Origin: Paraspadella gotoi | Lineage: Eukaryota > Chaetognatha | Reading direction: 5' to 3' | DNA length: 64,000 bases | Assembly (NCBI GenBank): GCA_051294375.1 | Contig: CM119267.1 | Coordinates: forward strand, 17,399,843 to 17,463,842 | In this document: in pieces, positions 1 to 12,800 of the stretch | How positions within the stretch are numbered: position 1 is the first letter of the stretch | Layout of the letters: each line of letters starts with the position of its first letter | Notes under the pieces: model-generated | Seen by the model: only the letters and a program-made list of their open reading frames with translations | The model's database searches: none | Told to the model about the DNA's origin: nothing | Translations under genes and position numbers: made by a program

Positions 1-349
1 ATAAACTTCTCTGCTATTTTTAATATAAAATTATTATTATCAATAATTAATTTTTCTTTCTCTTCTCTTGCCATCTTTTTCTCTCTTTCTATATCTATCT
101 TTGTATCTACTCTTGATTTCTACTCTTAAGATCCATTGGCATAACCTATGAAACATACGTATCAAACTCCATCTATATAATCTATCTCTATCTATCAATG
201 ATTTATATATTTTAATCAATTATCCTTTTTCGGTCTCGACCATCTGGTCTTCCATCGCAGTGACGTGGAGGGGGGTCTTCGTTATCTCGAACTTTGTTAT
301 AACGAAAAGATTGGTAATTTAAGCTGGATTTTGATAATGCCCGAGAGAG

Positions 350-440
<91 letters not shown>

Positions 441-2690
441 CTCTGTCAAGACATTGGTAATACTTGCAAAAGATATAGACCATATTCAATAAGGAAAAAC
501 TATAAATGGTACTAACATTCAAGAGAGATATTTTATAAGACAAACTTTTTTAATCGTGATGATTTATCATTTACTGATCAGAATCTGACATTTCTTTTAC
601 GCTTTCCTCTTTCCGCGTCTGGATTCCTTTGAATTTTCGCGCGTCGCGTGTGAGGTTAAACGCGACTCGCGGCCTAAACACAAATCCAGTTTCAAACCGC
701 AGAAAAAAAGTTAAAAATAAAAAGTAAGAATTTGAGGTCGGAAAGAGTCCTGGGTTTTTTAAGGGAAGATGGTAAGCTGATGAATCACTGGACGTTAGGA
801 AGCATCACGGATACGAGAAAATTTTGGTTTCTTGCTTTTCTCTATCTATATCCTCCCTTTTTCGAAACAACCTAAGTTGTCCTAAGCTTGCCTAATCTAA
901 TCAATGAATTTGACGTTCGATGAAAGGCTACTGACCATGACCATTTTTTGTTTTTTTAAATCCGAATATATCCGCCACAATACAATTGAGACGTTCGGCT
1001 CGTTTCTTAATTGGAATTTATGACATACTTGGTGCAATGTAAACTGCACCGCCTCCCCTGCCGCGCAGTCCATTACGCTGGAAATCTCTCTCGTGCGCGC
1101 AGGCGATTTGGCGATAGGCGCCCGGCGCCCAACGAATCAATTAGGCGCCTGATAAAAAGAACGTCCAAATGCGTTTTTCGATTTGAATCGATATCTTTGG
1201 CGTTGCTGGAATCTGGTTAGAGGCACTTCCCTACTTTTTTCAATGTTTTCCGATTTTCCTTTTGTTTTGTTTTTTAATTTCTTATCTTAATCGATTCTTT
1301 TTTCTTTCTTTGTTCTTTTCCACGCTTTTCGCGTTTCTGTTCGCTGTTTTGTTATTTAATCTTTTTTTCTTGGTTCTCATTGACTTTATCGCTCAATTTT
1401 TTCTATGCCGGTTCTTATTTTGTCCTCCCAAGTATCTATTGTTTTTTTTATATTTCAGTATTCCGATTTAATTCTTCGATTTAACATAACTCGTATTCGA
1501 GCTTTTTCGGCGTCATCCCTCTTTTCCACCTCCGTTTCAAGGTTATTTCTCTCTTCTTATAGCGAGAACACAAGAGTTTTATATAAAATTTTTTTCGTAG
1601 CAAATTTGGTACTGAACGATAGGGAATCTGTTTCGAGCGCTTATGCAAAAAATGCAGCAAAATCGGTCCAGGCTTCAAAAGTTATCGCCCAAAACGTCAT
1701 ACCCAAAATCCGCTTCTCGCGGTAAATCAAGTTCGCCCTATGTTAAGGATTTCGATTTTGGTTCCATAAGGGAATTTGTACTACGAGCACGGTACGAGAA
1801 GAATGCTCGATTCCGGGCCCAAGGATTCGAGCTTAGAAAATCGAGCTAGGAAAAATCGAATTCAACGAATCGGGGAAAAAAGTCATGAATATTTGTAAAA
1901 ATAAATATATATATAAATAAATATAAAATGTAAAAATAAAAGAGAGAGAAAAAAGTTACCACAAAGAATTTGCCGAATAGGACAAAGGTGAGAGCTGAAG
2001 GACAGGATTAGTTTTAGGCCAGATGGAGTGATGGATATTGAAAGAAATTTGGTGTGTGAGAGAGAGAGAGAGAGCGAGAGAGCATTGAATCTGGTAGGAA
2101 TATTTTATGAAAATTTGGCAAATTACTTGTTTCACTATTTCTATTTTTATATTTTATGAAGGATTTAGTATTATCTTATTATTTATCAAATATATAATTG
2201 CTTTCTTTCTTTAAAAATGTTTTATTTATCTAATATTCAATTGGGAAGGGGAAGTCAGTGTTGTCTTCTGGAAATAGAGGGAGCATCTAATTTAGTACTG
2301 TCTTAGTTCTAGCCTCAGCTGGAATTTATCTATCTCCAAAACGCAAGTTGATAACGTAATTGTTGATGTAATCGTTCAATTGACTGATAAAAACCTTTAA
2401 AACAAATTAATTATCATTTCAAAATGAATTAATTCCTCACAGCATTTCTTCTTTCAATACTTAGTAAGCGTCTTCAGGGGAGTGTAAAAAATATCTTAAA
2501 TATCTTCCGTTAAACGGGCGATACTGGCGTTCATTTTGACAGTAAACTGAGCTTTTCTAAAAATGGTTGGCACGAACTAACAATGATCAGTATTTACATA
2601 ACGACGACCAAGTATTGCACGCGTAACGACCTCTCTTTACACTCCCCCCTTACGTAACACGGACACTCAACAACAGAAGGTCGTATGCAC
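1..2690. other. AT-rich intergenic stretch, no gene recognised
   Basis: The stretch is AT-rich with a long (GA)n run at about 357-439 and a shorter one near 2059-2082. A small GC-rich patch at about 1040-1155 holds short palindromes (ggcgcccggcgcc, then ttaggcgcctgataa) and a 69-codon plus-strand ORF that resembles nothing I know. Several 60-100 codon ORFs overlap on both strands at 1262-1849 without splice signals or recognisable domains. I see no supported gene. Confidence 0.6.
357..439. repeat. (GA)n microsatellite
   Basis: This is an essentially pure dinucleotide run of about 80 bp, one of more than a dozen (GA)n tracts in the window. The Ser-Leu ORF opposite it is a translation artefact. 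Confidence 0.97.
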
Positions 2691-2746
2691 GTTAGTCTTC
2701 ACCTGTGGGCAGTAGTCTTTTCATGCTGCACGCATATGCGAGTTTT

Positions 2747-3307
2747 TTAAACCCTCGCAGAGTCACGCTCCCGTTTGAAGACGCGGCTGTTGAGGCTCCT
2801 TGCACCGCGCTTTGGCTCCGTCTGGCCAAAACTGTCCTGCATCTTGCCGTCCCCCCCGTCACATCCCAAGATGGCGCCACATTCCTGTCGGCATCTCCTG
2901 CCTTGACAATGTGTACGCCCGCACGGTTTCCTTAGCGTGTTGTCATGACAACGCTGATTCGAAGTCGTCTTTCTTGACACTGAAGTAGCCGCCGCGGGTC
3001 GTCTCTTGACGTACACCTCGAACGGCGGCTCTGCATAACCGCGGCGAAGTCCTCCTTGTTGACGCCGTTTAGCCGGCACCAAAGTCTTCAATAAACCGAT
3101 GTCGCTTCTAGCCGCCGCCGGCGTCGCCCCCTTGACGATGCCTCGTACGTGGCTTCTGCATTCGTCTTGTCGCGTCTTCTCTTTATCCGGATCAGGGAGT
3201 GCGACTTCGTGATGTGGGCTAGATACGTGGTGCATTGATTTGGCTGCTGAAACCGAATCGCTGTTTAAAGTTTCCTTCTCAGATTCCTCCCCCTCTTGTT
3301 TTAGCAA
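2747..3307 (-). CDS. hypothetical 186-codon ORF with a Cys-containing segment, in a GC island
   Basis: This 186-codon ORF is uninterrupted in an otherwise AT-rich region, and its GC content is well above the flanks. Residues about 119-149 contain six cysteines with spacing C-x8-C-x4-C-x4-C-x3-C-x5-C. The rest is rich in Arg, Lys, Ala and Ser. I see no signal peptide at the first Met and no known domain. It could be an exon whose true ends are splice sites, a fragment of a mobile element, or a chance ORF in a GC-rich island where stops are rare. The plus strand has only short overlapping ORFs. I do not assign a function. Confidence 0.3.
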   Translation of the reverse strand: MLKQEGEESEKETLNSDSVSAAKSMHHVSSPHHEVALPDPDKEKTRQDECRSHVRGIVKGATPAAARSDIGLLKTLVPAKRRQQGGLRRGYAEPPFEVYVKRRPAAATSVSRKTTSNQRCHDNTLRKPCGRTHCQGRRCRQECGAILGCDGGDGKMQDSFGQTEPKRGARSLNSRVFKRERDSARV

Positions 3308-5308
3308 GATTAATCAAGTTTGTTTAGTAATTAAACAGTGGGAACAGGAATGATCAAACTTACAAATTAATATGTACATTTTGTTCAGTTTGTAAGTCGT
3401 AATTCCGATCCCCGATCATTATATCTACAGCATCATAAATTTTTTATCTGTTTGCTAGGCACTATTCCTTTCACCCATTCCTCGGCTCAAATCTCGAATT
3501 TTAATTTCTCATAAAGTGTTGTTTCCGCGTCGTTTTGAGTCGTTATTTCGTAAAAATAAGTTTTGTGTATTAAATGTATTTAATTTTTGACTTTTCTACT
3601 TCAACTAACTAACTTGCTCAATCAGCTTCAGTTTTCACGTCTTTTCAGACCTGGTTTATGCCTCATTCATTTCTTTAGCTAACTTCAAGTTTTTTAAATT
3701 TTGGTGTTAATTTTACAAGTGGTTATACTGCTGGGCACCAAAAGAGATAAATCTAATTATAATTGCATCTGTCTTTCATTGCTTCTCTTATTTTAAAAGG
3801 TTCAAGCTGGTCCACTAACTTAAATAAAATTTTTGATTTGTTTTGACAACACATTGTCGTCTCTCGATTCGTAGAAGACCATTTCTTTTCCCTCATAGTC
3901 CTCTCAACTCATTGCTGCTTAGCACATCCAAGCTCTTGAATGTTTTCGTAATTTTTAAATTATTCCAGAGTTTTCGTTTCACTCCAGAATATTTTTGGTC
4001 ATCTTTCTCCTGTTGAATGTGAGTCCCCAAACTTCAGCTGCTCCAAGCAGTAGTTAAAGGAGTCTACTCTCGTCACAAGGACGTTTGGCTTTCTACTTCC
4101 ACTTAGAGGCATCGTAAACTGAATTTCAATTGAATATTCGATTTCGAATGTGAGACAAGCTAAGCCTCATTCTATGAAAAAATTAACAATAATAATTTTC
4201 CTTTCATTTCCTATCCTTTTATTTAAGACTATCTTGTAGCCCAGCAATGTCTTCGTCAAATTTTTAAATTTTCTCTTTTCGCTTACATTTTTAACAATTA
4301 GAGGACAATAAAACTGTATTCCGTGATGAAATTGTGATGAATGAAGTTGAATCCAAACGTATGCCATGGAATGTATCTTATACATTTCCGTCTTATTGGA
4401 TTTTCTAATTCATAGAAGATTTTTTAGACCTTAGAAAGTGAAAGCAATTGGTGAGGCCCCGAGCTTCATTTTCATGACTTGAAATTCAAACCAATGGGTT
4501 TGGTGCATCATCAGACTGAGTATGTACAAAGCTCAAACCAAAACTTGAAAGTTAAGCTCAAAGGGAAGAATTGAAAACTTCACTTCTATGGCAACAATGG
4601 CAGTGCATTAATGGCGCAATGGATTAAAGCTCAAACGCGCAATGTTCCTTATCACAGGGGATGGATGGCAGATGGATCTCTCTCATCAGTTTCCTCTCTG
4701 ATGGCTTTTAGCCACTTCTACGGGCAGCTTCTCCCAGCAGCATTTGTTGTCAGCAGTTCCCCAAAGTTTTTCCGCACCTCCCAGCTTTTCCGAACTTTTT
4801 TTCTGCATTCGCATTTTACAGCACCTGTTTTTCTCAACTGCTTAGCAGTTCCTCGACTTCTTCTCCCGACTTCTTTAGCAGCTTCTTCAGAAGCAATTCT
4901 CAGCAGAAACTTCCACAGCAGCAGCCTTTTCCATCAGCACAAGGCACATTTTAAGTTAACCAATATATTGAATAGAATCGGTTTTCTGCTATGAAGAATT
5001 AAAGATTGTAGTTTGACCAAACTTTTCTTGACGTCAGAATTGAGCCAAATCGAGATAAAATTTTTGGGAAGATGGAGGGAGAGCGAGTTTAGGCAGAGAA
5101 AACGATACGAAAGAGAGATTCATTTTTCTTGTTGCAAAAAACCCAACAGCGTTTCGACGAACGGTTAATCAAAAATAGCCAATTTTAATCAATTGAATGT
5201 TATAACAAATTTACTGTAACGGAGAGGAAAAATCGATTTTCGTTTGAGAGAAGTAGGTGAAAAAATGAGAAATGACTTTGAAGCGTTTGATTTGTAAATA
5301 CCGAGAGA

Positions 5309-5348
<40 letters not shown>

Positions 5349-6200
5349 TCACGACGACCTACTAGGGCGAATGAAGGACATTGGATGAACTGAAAAGAGA
5401 TAAAAGTATTAGAATAAAACTTTTTATTACGTCGCATTAAAAAATATAAATCAGAGGAAACGAAACGAGATGAAATTTTAATTTTAAAAAGTATTCGCTC
5501 ATCATTAAATGTTTGAGAATTGAATTCAGAACTCGTTATGGCGACACGGCAGGTTTAGAACGATTTAGGTAAGCAGAACCTCATTTTAAATTGAGTGCGA
5601 GATAAGGAATAATAAAGGATCTTGCTAAAGAAAGTGAAATTACTTTTGAATGAAGATATTAAATCAAATTGAAAAATTTTTTATTAGGGTAGCCTAAAAA
5701 TTTAATTTTAACCAGATTTTTTTCTGCCCAGTCGTAATATTCAAAGTTACAACTTCACTGGACAAAGCCGCTTTGCCAATTTCATATTGGTGTGAGATTG
5801 AGCCGTGGGAAGGGGAAAGAGAGAGAGAGAGAGAGAGAGCTCTCAGTTGAGTTTTATAAGTAGATCCCGATGGTAAAAAAATTGCGAGGAAGGAAACTTT
5901 GATTCATAAATTAATAAGAAGCATCCCTTGCAGCAGAAGTTGGGCATTTGGCAATGAGCAGCCATCTTACCGTTTCCATGTGCCCACGCCCAGGCTTATT
6001 AAAACATAAAACTGGAAGTGATTTCAACTAATCAGAAACTAGATATAAGTTTTTAAATGAAATAATGAGTGATCGTTTTATATTATTGAAACAACTATTA
6101 GAGATACGCATTATATAACACTAATATTAATGAATCAGGTCCTCTCTTGATTGCTATTTTAAAATCTTTATCTTGTTATTATCTTTTAAGAGGGATAGAA
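3308..6200. other. AT-rich intergenic stretch
   Basis: No gene is recognised. A plus-strand ORF at 4611-4994 (127 codons, Ser/Phe/Leu-rich) has no recognisable domain or splice context. A (GA)n run lies at about 5305-5346 and a shorter one at about 5819-5840. The remainder is unique-looking AT-rich DNA. Confidence 0.55.
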
Positions 6201-6304
6201 TCCTTAACCTTAATCCTTAATCCTTAATCCTTAACCTTAATCCTTAATCCTTAATCCTTAATCCTTAACCTTAATCCTTAATCCTTAATCCTTAATCCTT
6301 AACC
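6201..6304. repeat. interstitial (CCTTAA)/(CCTTAAT) satellite
   Basis: About 15 units of a mixed 6-mer ccttaa and 7-mer ccttaat lie head to tail in a quasi-regular order. The unit is related to, but not the same as, the canonical telomere unit CCCTAA. No gene overlaps it. Confidence 0.9.
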
Positions 6305-6699
6305 TGCCATGAGCCATTAGCCAGTCCATAGTCAGGGGCAATATAGCTTATTTAGTATTTATTAAATGATTGTATATTTTTATATTGGTTGTACCAATTT
6401 TATACATAACATTTTAGAAGTTAAAAGCATTTTACGTTTTGATAAAAAAAACAACTAAAATACAAAAACGAAACTTTCTCTTTCGATAAAAATAAACGTG
6501 ACGAAAAAAGGAGAAATGCACGTTGGTCTCAGTTGGTAAAAAACTCGTAGAAGTTGGCTTTTAGGGTCCTCATTAAAATATATATCACAGCGATCGAAGA
6601 ATCACGTGTGTGATCGTGATTCGAAAAGGAAGAAACGACGACGACGACGACGACGACGAACGACTCACTTCAATGTCGTTGACGCGATGTCGCATGATT

Positions 6700-7978
6700 G
6701 ATGCAGATGATGTGATGATGATGATGATGCTATGTTTGAATGATGCATTCGACGTTTCGGGATTCACTCAAAAAGTCCTTCTGCCTCGATAGAACTAAGG
6801 CCTGTGAGTTGGAAGAAAGAATGGACCGACGACGACGACGACGACGACGACGACCGTGAGCACTGAAGACCGATATCTGGACGTATTACGGACAAACAAC
6901 GACGACCTATGAATGATGAAGTTGAAGATGAACACGGACGATCATGATGATTTGGGTCATAAAGGAGACGAAGATGATGAAAGATGGATGAAAGATGATG
7001 ACGATGACGTAGAGAGGGCTCGGTTTCAAACCAATTATACTTACTGCCAAAATACGGTTATCTGCGACGTATTCAACCGTAGGCTTGACACAAGTTGATT
7101 TAAAAGGTTATACGCAAAGTTGATTACCGCAAGGTTTCATAACGACCAAAGTTATACCGACAAAAAGTGTAAGACAAAGTCTTGATTAACGACAAAAAGG
7201 TTTGAATTAACGACAAAAAGGACGGAAGAAATTAGGGTTTCGCTATAAATAGGTCATAAAACCCTAATTAAAATATTTTTTGCAAATTTCGCGCCGGACG
7301 CGCATTGTAAATTTTTTTATTCTTTTAAGTATATTAGGATTCGTTAATAATTTTGCAGTTAAATTTGTTTACCGCGATTAAAAAAAAATGAAAAAATTCA
7401 TACGGATTTTTATGTAAATACAACTCTTTGCTCTCTTGAAGAAAACTTTCTGATTAGAAAATAAAAAGATTAGAAGGAAGCGTTATGCTCGGCGTCAGAA
7501 AGAAGAAAAAAGGAACTAATAAAAATTAGGACATGTGGAGAGAGAGGACGAGAGATGGAGAGAGACGAAGAGACGAGAAGAAGAAGAGAGGAGAGAGTAG
7601 AGCGAGATAGAGAGGAAAGAAAACCGGTTAACCATGAAAAAATTTATTTGAAAAAGGACTAGAGATGAGACCAGGACCAAAAAAAAAATTAACCAGCAGT
7701 TATAATTGGGCTAAAAAAACGGTAATCTTTAGAGTGAAAAGGGAAGAAAAAAAAAACACGAAAGATTGTAAGATAAGCAAAGAAAACAATAGAAACAAAA
7801 TCAATAAAAACTTTCCTAACTTTTTTTTTCGTACAATCAAATTCTATTTCTTTTTTTTTCACCGATGAGGCGACAAAGTCTCCTCTTAGCCTTTTGTTTT
7901 CCTGGGATCGCCTTATCGTGTATTCAAAATTTCAAAGGCGTATACGGACATGAAAATGGGGCGTTTGTGTGGCGGGAA

Positions 7979-8014
<36 letters not shown>

Positions 8015-11000
8015 GACGAGAGAGAGAGAGAGAGGAGAGATAGAGAGAGAGAAGAGAGGAGAGAGAGAGAGAGAATCACCGAAAAAAACGACACGCGAAT
8101 CAGAGAAATGAGGAACTTTGTCGAAAAGCTCACAAATAACCTACGATGTTACATCGCTAAAATTTTTAAATGTTTATTTAGTCCCACTTATTGACTCTGA
8201 TATCTAGTTTCTGTTAAAAACTTATATCAGATTGCATGCATCTAATTTACATAACTCAGCTAAACTTTTATAATTGGACTATTGGTTGTACAACTTTATA
8301 TTTTTACATTATTATATATATATCAGGAAATACTGTTTATACAGGTTACTGGTAAGCTATCACTTTTAACCACCACCCCTCCTACACTTAAGCAGGTCTA
8401 ACTAACCTATCTTTCAATGTTGCGGCCATTAACGATTTACCTCAATGTCAAATCCGTAAATAGATCAATAAGGTAAAGATCAAATGTAAATCAGTAAACC
8501 GGCGACGTCCCATAATTGTAATATTTTAATTGTATTCATCTCGAGAATATTAACATCGGCAAGAACTACACACCAAAATCCTTCAACGTGGAGAGAGGGT
8601 TGGGCGAGAAAAAAATCAGGTGGAACAAGTGAGAGCAAGAACTTCTGCCGAAAAACGAAAGGATACAGTTTTTCCGCCAGATTTTTTTTCTAAAATATGG
8701 AAAATAGACAGTCTGTTCAGAAAACAATTTGCGACTACAATGTAATAACTCTCATTCGTTCACGATTTTTCGTACGAATTAAAAAAAAAAAATATTAACA
8801 ATGCCGACAAAAAATTTCATTTGCTCGCGAATTTTTAACACGAAACGGATATTAAAAACAATGTGAAAGACCATCATAATCCCTATCACTTGTATATCAT
8901 AATAACCAACCAAAATTATTCTCAAAATGGGTAGAAATAACGAATATTTGTCAACAAAGTTTTCCTTTTAGAGAAATAAAAGAACCTTGTTTTTTTTTAA
9001 TAATAATATGTTGTAAGCGGGTTGAGACTCGTATGTTTTGAATGTTTTTGTCTAAAATTTTTGTTTTTTTTGGCAAAACCATTCGCCGCGTATAAACGTT
9101 TCGTTTCACAACGAAAAAAAGTTGTGATATCCTCAAGAAGTTTTTATTAGGAACTCGAAAAAATCGAGAAATCATTAATAAACGACCATTAAACGTATAG
9201 CCGAAACATAAAACAAAAAGAAACTGAGAAAAAAAAACTGACCCTGGTTGTTTTTCTTATGCAACAAATTAAGATACAAATATTTCATTACTATAATGGC
9301 GTAAAAGAATCTTTGTTCCTTGAGTATTAATTCCGAAGCTAGAGTTTTCTTAAAACAATAAGCAAAATCTCTTTAACATTGCTCAATGCGAAGCACCAAC
9401 GTTAAAAATAATAATTTTCATGTAAACCAAAAAAAAAAGCTGAAAAAAAAAATAATGCAAAAAAAAAAAAAAAAAGGGGATTGAAGCTAACAATCGGCGA
9501 CCGACCAAGAAAGCCACGCCGCCCCTCCGCTACGCGTGCCGCCCAAATTGAGTTCGGGCGGCGTCATGGCTCTGATCGGACGCCGGTCGAACAGCGACGC
9601 CGACGGAAGATTCGACGACGTGGACGACGAACGACGGCGTCGCGGAAAGAAGACGACGACGACGCCGCCAACGACGAGGCCAGAAATTCCTCGATTTGGC
9701 GTCGTCGTCATCGTCCGCGAGAAAACGCGACCCCTTCGGTCTTGACGAAGAAAATTCGTCCGGATTTCCGGCGCCCGTTTCTCGCCACGCCACCCCTTTC
9801 CTTCCTCCAACCCGGCGCCGCCAGGGATCGTCGCTATAAACCGGGATATCTGCCGTCGACGCCTCGCCGACGCCGAAGAGCAGCGGGGAGGCGTCGCGGG
9901 AAAGTTTCGGACGGCGATGGAAATCCCGCGGCATGTTCGCGTCTCGTCCAAAGTCGGAAAAGATCGAAGCCGGATCGAGTCGTTTGACCGGTCGTCGAAA
10001 TCGTCTTCTGTCGTCGTCGACGATGACGCGGTTAACGCCACACCGGCGACACTTTTGGCCGACGGACCACTCCGCACCTTTTTTCAGCTTCCGACGCCGG
10101 CTGCCCTCCGTCGGGCCTTGCCACATCTCCCCTCTCCTCCGTCTCTTCCTCTTCCTCCTCCCCTCTCCCGGCCCCATTCGTCGATCGCATCTTCCTCAGC
10201 ATTCCCTCCGGCACCTGGAACCCGTCGTCCAGATCCTCGGGTCGCGTGTGGCGGCGGTGGCGTACTCGGCCGACGCCGCCAACTCTTTCACGTCCTCGCG
10301 TCAGCAGGCCAAATACGCCTTGCCGCCGGTGCGGGGAAAACCGCGTTCGAACAGCCCACTGCTTGTCCGCCTGATCCCCGGAGTATTTGGAAAGACCGTG
10401 AGTGAAAGGGGCGAAGGTCACAGTGATTTGTCGTGACTCGTCGGCAAAAAGTAGTCGCGCATGAAAGCTCGAATAAGTATATTAAACAAACAAACACCTT
10501 TTGGGAAAATTCAATTATCTCAACCTCTGGATCATGTTTAGAGTACAGACGTCTCTCGTATTGCCGAGTCCCAGCGCCCGGTTAGCTTTGGCGGCCCAAT
10601 GACCGAAGCGAGATTCGGTCGTCAAGCGGCGAGGATCCCAGCCGCGCCCGCGACGCCGCGCCGCAGCAGCGCGCTCTTCCGGCGCTGAAAGGAACGCCGC
10701 TTTCGGCAAACGAGAGCCGCAGGGGCCGGCGACGCCTCGTTTGAAGGAAGAGTTCTTCGGAACAGAGTCGGAAGGCGGCGTTGGCGCGACGAGCCTTGGA
10801 GGAACGCGGACGACGTCCGGCGTTCCTTGCAGCGCCGAAGCGCGAATAACGCCGGCGTCCCTTTTGAGAACGCGCATCCGTCGGCGGGCGAGGAAGGCGG
10901 CGTCGTGACGGTAACATCTTTCTTCGACTCTTCCAAGATTTCCCTTGGGGATGGAAGGTTTGGAGTTAGGACCACAAAAAGACAGTTCCCGTTAAAGCAT

Positions 11001-11513
11001 GAACAATAAGACATTCGGGCATTTGTTTTTGTTTATGTTGTTTATTTCAATGAACGACTGATCATAATAATTAAATAACATGAGGCGACCTTGACCGAAC
11101 ATTTTTACGATATATACGAGATAAAAAAGGTTCCCCTTGACCAATTCTGAGAAATTCAATTTACGACCACAACACAAACAAACCCCGTTACCTGGCAAAC
11201 CGCCGACACGTGCGCCTCCGTCACCCCCTTCGCGGCTCTCCAATCCTCCCTGCCGCGTCTCTCTCGCGTTCTCCCCGGATATTCTCCACGCTGAGGCCGA
11301 AGTAGGCCGTCGACCGACTTTGGCGACGACGGCTCCGATTCCTCTGATCCGACGCTTGAGGCAGCGACGCAGGACGCCGAGACTCTCCGCCGCCGCCGGA
11401 GCGACGACGCCGGCGCGCGCGCGAGCCAGCGCCGCCGTTTGGGACCGAAAAGGAAGAGCGAGTGGGAGATTTTGCGCCACGGGAAAGTTGTCCAGATTGT
11501 GAATCTCTCTCTT
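6700..11513. repeat. left copy of a 4.6-4.8 kb duplication; probably an assembly false duplicate
   Basis: This stretch matches about 11,539-16,080 base for base over its whole length, from the (ATG)n tract and 'cgacgtttcggg', through the noncoding part, to the DNTTIP1 exons. Its differences are overwhelmingly extra single bases: it is about 4% longer over the exons (9,481-11,505 against 14,126-16,072) and about 7% longer upstream. It abuts a gap of exactly 25 Ns. Insertion-biased noise beside a fixed-length gap is what uncorrected single-molecule reads leave when a scaffold gap is overfilled. A genuine tandem duplication with a decayed copy is the alternative, but decay should give substitutions as well as insertions. 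Confidence 0.85.
9490..11505 (-). pseudogene. frameshifted copy of DNTTIP1 exons 2 (part), 3 and 4
   Basis: These are degraded equivalents of the intact DNTTIP1 exons downstream: exon 4 at about 9,490-10,399, exon 3 at about 10,524-10,951 and part of exon 2 at about 11,188-11,505. Protein similarity jumps between frames every few tens of residues because of extra bases, for example 'cggcgaccgacc' where the intact copy reads 'cggcgccgacc'. Exon 1 and the 5' half of exon 2 are absent because the copy stops at the 25-N gap. It is most likely read noise rather than a biological pseudogene, and should not be annotated as a second locus without checking. Confidence 0.75.
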
Positions 11514-11538
11514 NNNNNNNNNNNNNNNNNNNNNNNNN
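11514..11538. other. 25-base assembly gap
   Basis: Exactly 25 Ns separate the two copies of the duplicated stretch. The left edge is a (CT)n run and the right edge a (GAT)n run. The same length recurs at 40,627-40,651, which suggests a software placeholder rather than a measured gap. Confidence 0.95.
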
Positions 11539-12316
11539 GATGATGATTATGATGATGATGATGATGATGATGTCGACGTTTCGGGGATTCACTCAAAAAG
11601 TCCTTCTGCTCGATGAACAAGGCCTGTGAGTTGGAGAAAGAATGGACGACGACGACGACGACGACGACGACGACCGTGAGCACTGAAGACGATATCGACG
11701 ATTACGACAACAACGACGACCATGAATGAGGAAGTTGAAGATGAACACGACGATCAGGATGATTTGGGTCATAAAGGAGACGAAGATGATGAAGATGATG
11801 AAGATGATGACGATGACGTAGAGAGTGGTCGGTTTTCAAACCAATTATACTACTGCCATATACGGTTTGCATACGTGCGACGGTATATCTTGGCCATGAC
11901 CTCCAGTAAGGTTTGATTAACGACAAAAAGGTTTGATTAACGACAAAACGACAAATAAGTCTTGATTAACGACAAAAAGGTTTGAATTAACGACAAAAAG
12001 GGTACGGAAAGAAATTAGGGTTTCGCTAAAAAATTAGGGTCGCTAATAAACCCTAATTAAAATTTTTTGCAAATTTCGCGCCCGGGACGGCGATTGTAAA
12101 TTTTTTTATTCTTTTAATATATTAGGATTGTTAATAATTTTTCTTAGTTAAATTTGTTTAACCGCCGATTAAAAAAAAATTGAAAAATCAACGGATTTTA
12201 TGTAAATACAACTCTTTGCTCTCTGAAGATAACTTTTGTAGAAAAATAAAAGATTAGAAGGAAGCGTATGCTCGGGTCAGAAGAAGAAAAAAAAGGAACT
12301 AATAAAATTAGACATG

Positions 12317-12361
<45 letters not shown>

Positions 12362-12761
12362 AGAGAGAGAGAGCGAAAGAAAACGTAAACATGAAAAATT
12401 TATTTGAAAAAGGATAGAATGGAGACAGGACCAAAAAAAAATTAACCAGCAGTTAATTGGGCTAAAAAAAGGTATCTTTAGATGAAAAGGAAAGAAAAAA
12501 AAACGAAAGAATGTAAGATAAGAAAGAAACAAATAGAAACAAAATCAATAAAAACTTTCTCACTTTTTTGTCGTACAATCAAATTCTATTCTTTTTTTTT
12601 TCACCGATTGAGGCGACAAAGTCTCCTCTTAGCCTTTTGTTTTCCTGGATCGCCTTATCGATGAACTATATTCAAAATTTCAAAGCGTATTCGGGAACAT
12701 TGAAAAATGGGGCGTTGTTGTGGCGGGAAAATAGATTAGATAGAGAGAGAGAGAAGATGAG

Positions 12762-12800
<39 letters not shown>

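Noticed and set aside
319-543. Ser-Leu repeat ORFs opposite (GA)n runs here and at more than ten other places
   Set aside because: They are translations of dinucleotide repeats with no splice or start context.
4611-4994. 127-codon plus-strand ORF, with a tRNA-like 'tggcgcaatggattaaagc' at its start
   Set aside because: No B box follows at the right distance, and the protein has no recognisable domain or splice sites.
9481-11500. The left DNTTIP1 copy as a true paralog or functional gene
   Set aside because: Similarity jumps frames at single-base insertions throughout, and the copy stops at a 25-N gap. Read noise is the simpler explanation.
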